Source: Candidatus Syntrophosphaera thermopropionivorans (GTDB lineage: Bacteria > Cloacimonadota > Cloacimonadia > Cloacimonadales > Cloacimonadaceae). From it: 64,000 bases of DNA. This document shows positions 62,901 through 64,000 of this stretch, piece after piece. The DNA is taken from contig NZ_SMOG01000001.1 in assembly GCF_004353895.1 (NCBI RefSeq), positions 124,001-188,000 on the forward strand. The letters are read 5' to 3'. Position numbers and translations under genes: made by a program. Each line of letters begins with the position of its first letter. The first letter of the stretch is position 1. The notes beneath the pieces were generated by a model, which worked only from the letters and a program-made list of their open reading frames with translations, was not told where the DNA came from and made no database searches.

Positions 62901-64000
62901 TAAGTGTTATTAAAAGTATATTCCAAGCCTATAGTTTCGGTATGGTCTTCAATTCCGATAGTACAATAATTTCCATGAGGTAAAGTATCACCAGAACCTA
63001 AATCAATATTATTGAATTGTTGGTATTGCAGTTTAATCTGTCCATCTAAGGTGGAGGTAGGATAATAGATGGGGTCATATAAGATGGCTTCAAAGGTTTC
63101 CAGTGAGCTATTATTATATCCGGAAATCATATGATACCATTCCACTACAAAATAGTGTAAAGTTGCATTGTAATAAGTGTAGACACCACTACCAGTTCCA
63201 AGCGTGAGATCATCCCAGAAAACGGCAATCATAGGACTTGGACCTCCCGCATCAGGAATTCTCCAGTTACGCCAATCTGCATCCTGAGTTTGTCCAAAGG
63301 CAATAAAACCATTAGAACTGATAGAAGCTTGAGTGTATTCTATCCCATAAAATTTAAAGGGGAAGGGAAGATTAACAGTTGTTATAGCTACAGCTGAAGT
63401 TTGATCTCCTTCATCACTCGTATTTCCTGGATCATAGAGAGGAAGAAGAGTTCCACTGCCTCCTTCCGCAGGTGCAATACCAATCCAGTTATAAGTTGGA
63501 CACTGATCATACCCTGTGTCACCCTGATCAAAGATAAAGTATCCATAAGCATCCTGTCCCAATGGATCGTGTATTGTAGTTTGTCCTATAGTGACAGTAA
63601 AATAAATAGTTTCCTTATAACCCGCAGAGTTAAAGAGATAAAGTTCCAGAGGTATCACCATTCCGTCTATACAGGTACTTCGAGCAAAAACACTAAAAGT
63701 GTCAGAATTATTAGAAACAGTTGAGGCAACAGGAATAGACCCATAAGTTCCAATAGAATCGGTTATTGTAAAGTAAATATCACGAGAACGTAGTCTTGCA
63801 TTTATTCCATTTAACCCAAGTGAACCAACATTTGTTAGGCTAATAGTCATAGGAAGGTTATCACCAGGATGAATGTAGTTATTAGTAGCGCCAATAAAAG
63901 TATAAGAGGCTATATTTAGATTACCATTATGAACTGTAAATGGTACATATACTTCCCAGCTACCTGCCGTAGTTTCCACTGTAAGTTTTAGGGAAAATTG
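59948..64000 (-). CDS. Giant secreted/surface protein with Fn3 and choice-of-anchor repeats (N-terminus beyond window)
   Basis: At least 1350 residues; the frame stays open to the window end (residues before the GTG at 63979 continue in frame), so the true N-terminus and signal peptide are missing. It consists of CARDB/proprotein-like beta domains (DPNDNAYLEPGEN and GNSNGILDPGETV mark repeating units), two Fn3 domains (about PPQNFTAIPSHQSVYLSW and YPPTNLTALAGNATVTLSW), a choice-of-anchor-D domain (LSLEFGNVEVGTSS) and a final Fn3-like end at FYKVIAIRN. Gingipain-type C25 proteases and adhesins in this group have such tails, but no protease core is seen here. Surface adhesion or polymer binding is likely. 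Confidence 0.8.
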   Translation of the reverse strand, partial: QFSLKLTVETTAGSWEVYVPFTVHNGNLNIASYTFIGATNNYIHPGDNLPMTISLTNVGSLGLNGINARLRSRDIYFTITDSIGTYGSIPVASTVSNNSDTFSVFARSTCIDGMVIPLELYLFNSAGYKETIYFTVTIGQTTIHDPLGQDAYGYFIFDQGDTGYDQCPTYNWIGIAPAEGGSGTLLPLYDPGNTSDEGDQTSAVAITTVNLPFPFKFYGIEYTQASISSNGFIAFGQTQDADWRNWRIPDAGGPSPMIAVFWDDLTLGTGSGVYTYYNATLHYFVVEWYHMISGYNNSSLETFEAILYDPIYYPTSTLDGQIKLQYQQFNNIDLGSGDTLPHGNYCTIGIEDHTETIGLEYTFNNTYPTAAAPLSHNSALFITTRPILPDYPYLVLEQIFVIDPNDNAYLEPGENADLSIRLGNRGLVNATGVSAVISSSDSYVTILNSSTNYGTIPAQSSGYPQTNYSIFVSPNCPAHHQINFNIYITSDTGNWNYNFPLEVVVPELGFNNMTINDSGGNSNGILDPGETVTVNIHIVNTGVIPAPPGTVTLTCNNAGITIINGTDTFPVLEPAAFEPLSFTISAASSMSTGTLINLIFNAVAGTTTAQHSETVEVGAPIVLTIGTGTGTQSYPLDRYYNYCAHESIYLASEIGSACTIKNLAYYKASGADVSPIESVTIYMKNTTASTLSSGTYSTSGYTQVYSGSFPNNSTSGWMEVTLSPMFVYDGTSNLSILIVKGHQQWISNYPMWTYTSTSTSRARQNRSDSAPPTNLTTSNNLPNLRLKIFPQVESLLPPQNFTAIPSHQSVYLSWSAPVSGNPTAYKIFRNSSSIANVTSLTYTDFSVTNGVSYSYYIIAHYSNGESSPTSTITVIPNAYPPTNLTALAGNATVTLSWNPAEGRNSPRDNTKERLISCYRVYRNNVPIQDVTETTYQDTGLVNGTTYSYYVTTVYINPAGESAPSNTVEATPQMVSIVVLGSGTSITTGVQNSPLNICNNSVHGQSVYTAAELNAAGIVGPLRITALGFYVVTPPALPLPQFLVRMKHTDATDAANWHTSENLLTTYTNPSFMPTEGGFDMMTFNTPFEWNGIDNILVDTAFSLVETASNTGTLQYTSMTNGYRFVWSNSDDQTDVFTGGMVVSRRYNIQLYLQPIAQAPDITVFPLSLEFGNVEVGTSSWNNFTIQNNGNANLTGTITTPQGYTVAPSESISSIIYPLNKQENTQRNTINFNIPSGNSAIFNITFTPPAVGTYNGEVSILSNDPDESLINIAVSGTGFLYNLISPVVNISSNLQGIFLSWQTVPYATSYQIWTSDDPYANFTLLQTVNENNYLDTRNLSKVFYKVIAIRN

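Overview
The window is AT-rich, densely packed bacterial DNA, with nearly all genes in tight minus-strand operons. Gram-negative envelope genes (kdsB, gmhA, PorT-like and PorV-like barrels), a secreted nuclease with a FlgD-like C-terminal sorting module, a giant Fn3/choice-of-anchor-type surface protein, and anaerobe-type oxygen defence (superoxide reductase, rubrerythrin, rubredoxin) suggest a strict or near-strict anaerobe. From gene style my best guess is the Cloacimonadota (Candidatus Cloacimonas-like, WWE1), in the wider FCB group. This is recognition, not a computed placement.

Layout. 1-2.2 kb: an operon with a hexapeptide acyltransferase, a dolichol-phosphate-mannose-synthase-like GT2, a small secreted protein and the start of ruvB. 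2.2-5.6 kb: Xer recombinase, PorT-like barrel, a 0.7 kb gene-free stretch, then a Nif3/YqfO protein. 5.7-8.3 kb: adenosine-specific-kinase family protein, thpR, recA, recX. 8.4-15.2 kb: corA, queD, engB, mnmG, kdsB, 5'-nucleotidase, phzF. 15.8-24.4 kb: yggS, PlsY-like, PAP2, PorV-like, BatA-like, dxs, mnmE. 25-30.4 kb (plus strand): YfhO-like membrane protein, mtnA, mtaD, smpB. 30.4-35.2 kb: add, gmhA, secreted endonuclease I, M29-like aminopeptidase. 35.3-46.4 kb: ten contiguous genes resembling the ygeW-ygeY-ssnA-hyuA-xdhD purine/heterocycle-catabolism locus. 46.5-48.9 kb: superoxide reductase, rubrerythrin, rubredoxin, ferritin-like protein, tsaB. 49-54.3 kb: lipoprotein, fba, gap, GYF-domain membrane protein, rmuC. 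54.5-59.1 kb: a two-gene unit pairing a zinc-ribbon/nuclease/RecQ-like helicase with a membrane-anchored repeat coiled-coil protein. 59.9-64 kb: a giant secreted protein cut by the window end.

The genes fall into several functional modules: recombination (recA, recX, ruvB, rmuC, Xer), tRNA modification (mnmE, mnmG, queD, tsaB), envelope and lipid synthesis, nucleoside salvage (mtaD-mtnA, add, 5'-nucleotidase), heterocycle breakdown feeding carbamoyl and amino-acid chemistry, and oxygen detoxification.

Most notable are (i) the RecQ-like helicase-nuclease plus coiled-coil membrane partner, a candidate genome-defence or repair system, (ii) the variant purine-type catabolic operon, with a minimal amidohydrolase, no FAD subunit and two fold-type-II PLP enzymes, and (iii) a ~57 bp hairpin-forming repeat present three times, only in long gene-free stretches. 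No tRNA, rRNA, CRISPR array, insertion sequence or prophage was recognised.
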